Below, in pieces: positions 61,546 through 64,000 of a stretch of 64,000 bases of DNA. The notes beneath the pieces are model-generated. The model saw only the letters and a list, made by a program, of their open reading frames with translations, did no database searches and had not been told where the DNA came from. Source of the stretch: Flaccisagitta enflata (Eukaryota; Chaetognatha; Sagittoidea; Aphragmophora). The stretch is taken from the NCBI GenBank assembly GCA_965153355.1, contig OZ231127.1:60698001-60762000 (forward strand), written 5' to 3'. The position numbers and the translations under genes are program-made. Every line of letters begins with the position of its first letter. Within the stretch, counting starts at the first letter, position 1.

Positions 61546-62104
61546 TGAAGGGGACGAAGTCCTGTAGAACACAGGGGGACTTTTGTTCGTCCGTTCGTTC
61601 GTCCGTCCGTCCGTTCGACCCCCCCTCCCTCAGACCCCTCAGGCCTCAAATCTGGCCTCTCAGGCCTCAAATCTGGCCTCCCAGGCCTCAAATTAGACCT
61701 CTCAGGCCTTAAATCTGGCCTCTTAGGCCTCAAATTTGGCCTCTTTGGCCTCAAATTTGGCCTCTCAGGCCTCTTATCTGGCCTCTCAGGCCTCAACTAT
61801 GGCCTCACAGGCTTCAGATCCGACCTCTTAGGCCTCAAATTCAACCTCTTGCCTCAAATTAGACCTCTTAAGCCTCAAATCAGCTATCTCATCCTCAAGT
61901 CAGTTCTCTATGGCCTTCCAAGCCTTGATCCAGCTCTTTCAAGCCTCAAGTCAGCCCATTCAAGCCCCCAACTGGCTTTCTGGCCTTACATCAGCCCTCT
62001 TAGACCTGAATTCAGCCCAAACGGACAGACAGATGGACGAACGAACGGACGAACAAAAGTCCCCCTGTGTTCTACAGGAATTCGTCCCCTTCGGGGCCGC
62101 TGCC
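61543..62104. mobile_element. Fold-back element, family F, CAGGCCTCAAAT satellite core
   Basis: Ends GAAGGGGACGAAGTCCTGTAG and, inverted, CTACAGGAATTCGTCCCCTTC then GGGGCCGCTGC. GTCCGTCC repeats lie inside both ends. The core has more than fifteen units of about 20 bp such as CCTCAAATCTGGCCTCTCAGG. Confidence 0.75.
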
Positions 62105-62205
62105 CTGCTTCCCCTCACTCAAATTCATAATCATGCACAGCAGGGCAACGGGTATCGCTGACCACATATTGCCCTTGGGCGACCTGTTTGGCGTTTTTCA
62201 GCTTT

Positions 62206-62778
62206 TGGGCACTGGCCCCGAAGGGCACATAGTCATGTAGAACACAGGGGGAATCTGTCCGTGCGTACGTTCGTGCATCCATATGTCCGTCCGTCCGTCC
62301 GTCCCCCCCACCCCATCCTCAGGGTTTTGTCTCCTTTGGGGCCTATTTGGACCCAAATTCTACCAAATAGCCCAAATCCAAGCAATATGGCCCAAATCTG
62401 AGCAAAATGGCCCAAATTCAAGCATTATGGCCCAAATCCAAGCAAAATGGCCCAAATCCAAGCAAAATGGCCTAAATCTAGCCTAAATCTGGCTGGACAA
62501 CCCCAATCCTGGCCTGAGATCAGCCATTTTGACCCCTTATTTGACCTTTATTATGGGCTCTGATACTTAATTTCTGACCAGATTTGGGCCATTTTGCTTG
62601 GATTTGGGCCATAATGCTTGGATTTGGGTTATTTGGCAGAATTTGGGTCCAAATAGGCCCCAAAGGAGACGAAGCCCTGAGGATGGGGCAGGGGGGACGA
62701 ACGGATTGAAGGACGGACGGACAGATGGACAGATTCCCCCTGTGTTCTACAGGACTTTGTCCCCTTCGGGGCCGCTGG
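62206..62778. mobile_element. Fold-back element, family F, CCAAATCCAAGCAAAATGGC satellite core
   Basis: Left end ACTGGCCCCGAAGGGCACAT then TGTAGAACACAGGGGGA. Right end TCCCCCTGTGTTCTACAGGA then TTCGGGGCCGCTGG. The arms continue past the GTCC repeats into an inverted core of CCAAATCCAAGCAAAATGGC units. Confidence 0.75.
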
Positions 62779-64000
62779 CCTACTCCCCCTCAACTTAAAT
62801 CACACATTCCTTAAGCAGGGCACGAGTACCGCTGACCACTTACTGCCTTTGGGCTGCTATTTGTGCATAATCTTCCTACCCAGATGCCCTAGTGACCTTC
62901 TCCGGCACTGCTCCTGCCCACCCGCTCGTGACTGGGGTAGCCATGTATCCAGCCTTGGTTTGCAATGTTTCACAATCTCCCTTACAGATGAATCGACAGT
63001 TGGACAGTTTGAAAAATCAACAGACTAGCAAAGAGACAAAACCCCTCACAGATATAAGAGAATGCAGATAAAAACAGGATGAGACCATGAAAAAAGTGAT
63101 GGTGGAAAAATCCTCCAAAATTCCTATGACAATGCTTATGTTTGACAGCTTACTAGTAAAGAGATTGTTTTTCAAGGGATTGACATAAAATCTGGCATTT
63201 CTAGCTTGATTCGTTCAAAAGTTATGAGCAAAACAAGTGAAATCAAGAGAAAAGAAGAATAATTCAATGATCTGGAAAATCGTCCAAAATCTTCATAACA
63301 TTGCTCATGTTTGAACGCTTATAACTTGGTTGTTTTTCAATGGATTTCAAAAAAATTGGTGACAGTTGGAAAGATCTTGAAAAGATCTTTCAAATGGGAC
63401 CAATCTGGCATTTCTAACTTAAAGCGTTTAAAAGTTATAAGCAAAACAAGGGACATTGTCCAAAAGAGAGAAAGTTTTATGGCCTGTACCAACCACCCAG
63501 AAAGAAATGGGAATTTAAAAAAAGGCGCTCCTGGGATTATTTTGAAACCTTTTGACATGGATTATGCATGGGCTGGACCACCAGAAACAATGAAAAAAGT
63601 AGCAGTTATCCTAGTTTAAAGTTGGCGGTGGATATCCAGAGCAGTGTCATGCGATGAGGAAAAGACACGTTGAATAAAAGCGGTAATGCGCGTCTTCACA
63701 TTTTTCAACTTAGTCATCACGGACCATCACGGACCAAATTTGGTTATAGATTTGTCTAAAAACAAAAGAAAATTTCCGCCACATGTAGTAAAAACAAACC
63801 ATTTCAGCAGCGTGAACACACCCTTTGACAGGTTAACTCGAGCACTGAGCAAATTCAAGCATCACAAAATGAGAGATAAGAGAAAAAAAAACAGAAATAG
63901 GAAATAAGGAGACACGTGAAATGACAGCCAAAAAGAGGACAAAAGACGTCTGAATGACGTCATCGGAAGAAACGATAGGAAACGATAACGATCTCATTCT

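Larger units (their letters stand above)
58979..63662. repeat. 4.7-kb inverted repeat with arms of about 0.9 kb and nested elements
   Basis: Left arm 58979-59890 and right arm 62780-63662 are reverse complements, with indels and scattered differences, over several blocks: ACTGCTCTGGATCTCCACCG, AAACTAGGATAACTGC, CCACCCAGAAAGAAATGGGA and AAACAAGGGACATTGTCC. The same 68-residue open frame appears in both arms (59116-59322 minus, 63311-63517 plus). The centre is occupied by nested fold-backs (60466-61545, 61543-62104, 62206-62778). Family A remnants lie at 59727-59850 and 62870-62962, one on each arm. Confidence 0.8.
51952..64000. other. Region downstream of Slp, no gene recognised
   Basis: 12 kb. 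Contents: hAT-type MITE 52361-52679, tandem duplication 53966-54190, minisatellite 54757-54895, family A element 55479-55710, Tc1-type MITE 56706-57241, Helentron-like copy 57407-57727 with an ATTCATAAAAAC minisatellite, and the 4.7-kb inverted repeat 58979-63662. Stretches 52690-53960, 54200-54590, 55740-56700 and 57730-58970 are A+T-rich with only short open frames. The longest I would not dismiss is 56019-56213 (plus, 64 codons, ATG in AAAAATGG context). Confidence 0.55.

Overview
This is a window of an intron-rich animal nuclear genome, most likely an invertebrate. Short exons are bounded by GT/AG junctions and scattered over kilobases. The genes are animal families: troponin C, ATG9, a Rab-binding synaptotagmin-like protein and a ciliary microtubule protein. 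Non-coding DNA is A+T-rich and exceptionally loaded with microsatellites ((GA)n, (TTG)n, (GAAA)n, (TG)n, (GAT)n) and with many copies of small mobile elements. I cannot name the species. A ciliary gene argues for an animal that keeps motile cilia or flagella. No rRNA, tRNA, CRISPR array or bacterial-type gene was seen.

Layout. (1) 637-8153, plus strand: four exons of a troponin C-like EF-hand gene; its first coding exon is not identified. Its second intron carries a 4.0-kb hAT-type transposon with a perfect 8-bp target-site duplication. (2) 8154-18861: no gene recognised; two fold-back elements, GAAA microsatellites, Helentron-like elements and a 1.5-kb insertion with 305-bp tandem repeats. 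(3) 18862-27265, minus strand: a complete ATG9 autophagy gene in up to 17 exons, 937 codons in one unbroken frame. (4) 27266-34502: the 7.2-kb gap between the divergent ATG9 and Slp genes, filled with microsatellites and Helentron-like elements. (5) 34503-51951, plus strand: a synaptotagmin-like (Slp, SYTL4/5 or bitesize type) gene with an N-terminal Rab-binding zinc finger, an acidic linker and tandem C2 domains. One linker junction is unresolved. In its intron between C2A and C2B lies a complete three-exon gene on the opposite strand, similar to CIMIP1/C20orf85. (6) 51952-64000: no gene recognised; MITEs, minisatellites and a 4.7-kb nested inverted repeat.

The most unusual content is the mobile-element ecology. 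Two Helentron/HINE-like families and one fold-back family have unrelated ends but share a (GTCC/GTCG/GTCT)n tetranucleotide core. The fold-back family carries different satellite sequences between nearly constant ends. Elements are nested in elements, some forming kilobase-scale palindromes.

The genes have no operon-like relation. Biologically they cover muscle calcium sensing (troponin C), autophagosome membrane supply (ATG9), Rab-directed vesicle or cortex tethering (Slp) and the ciliary axoneme (CIMIP1-like).
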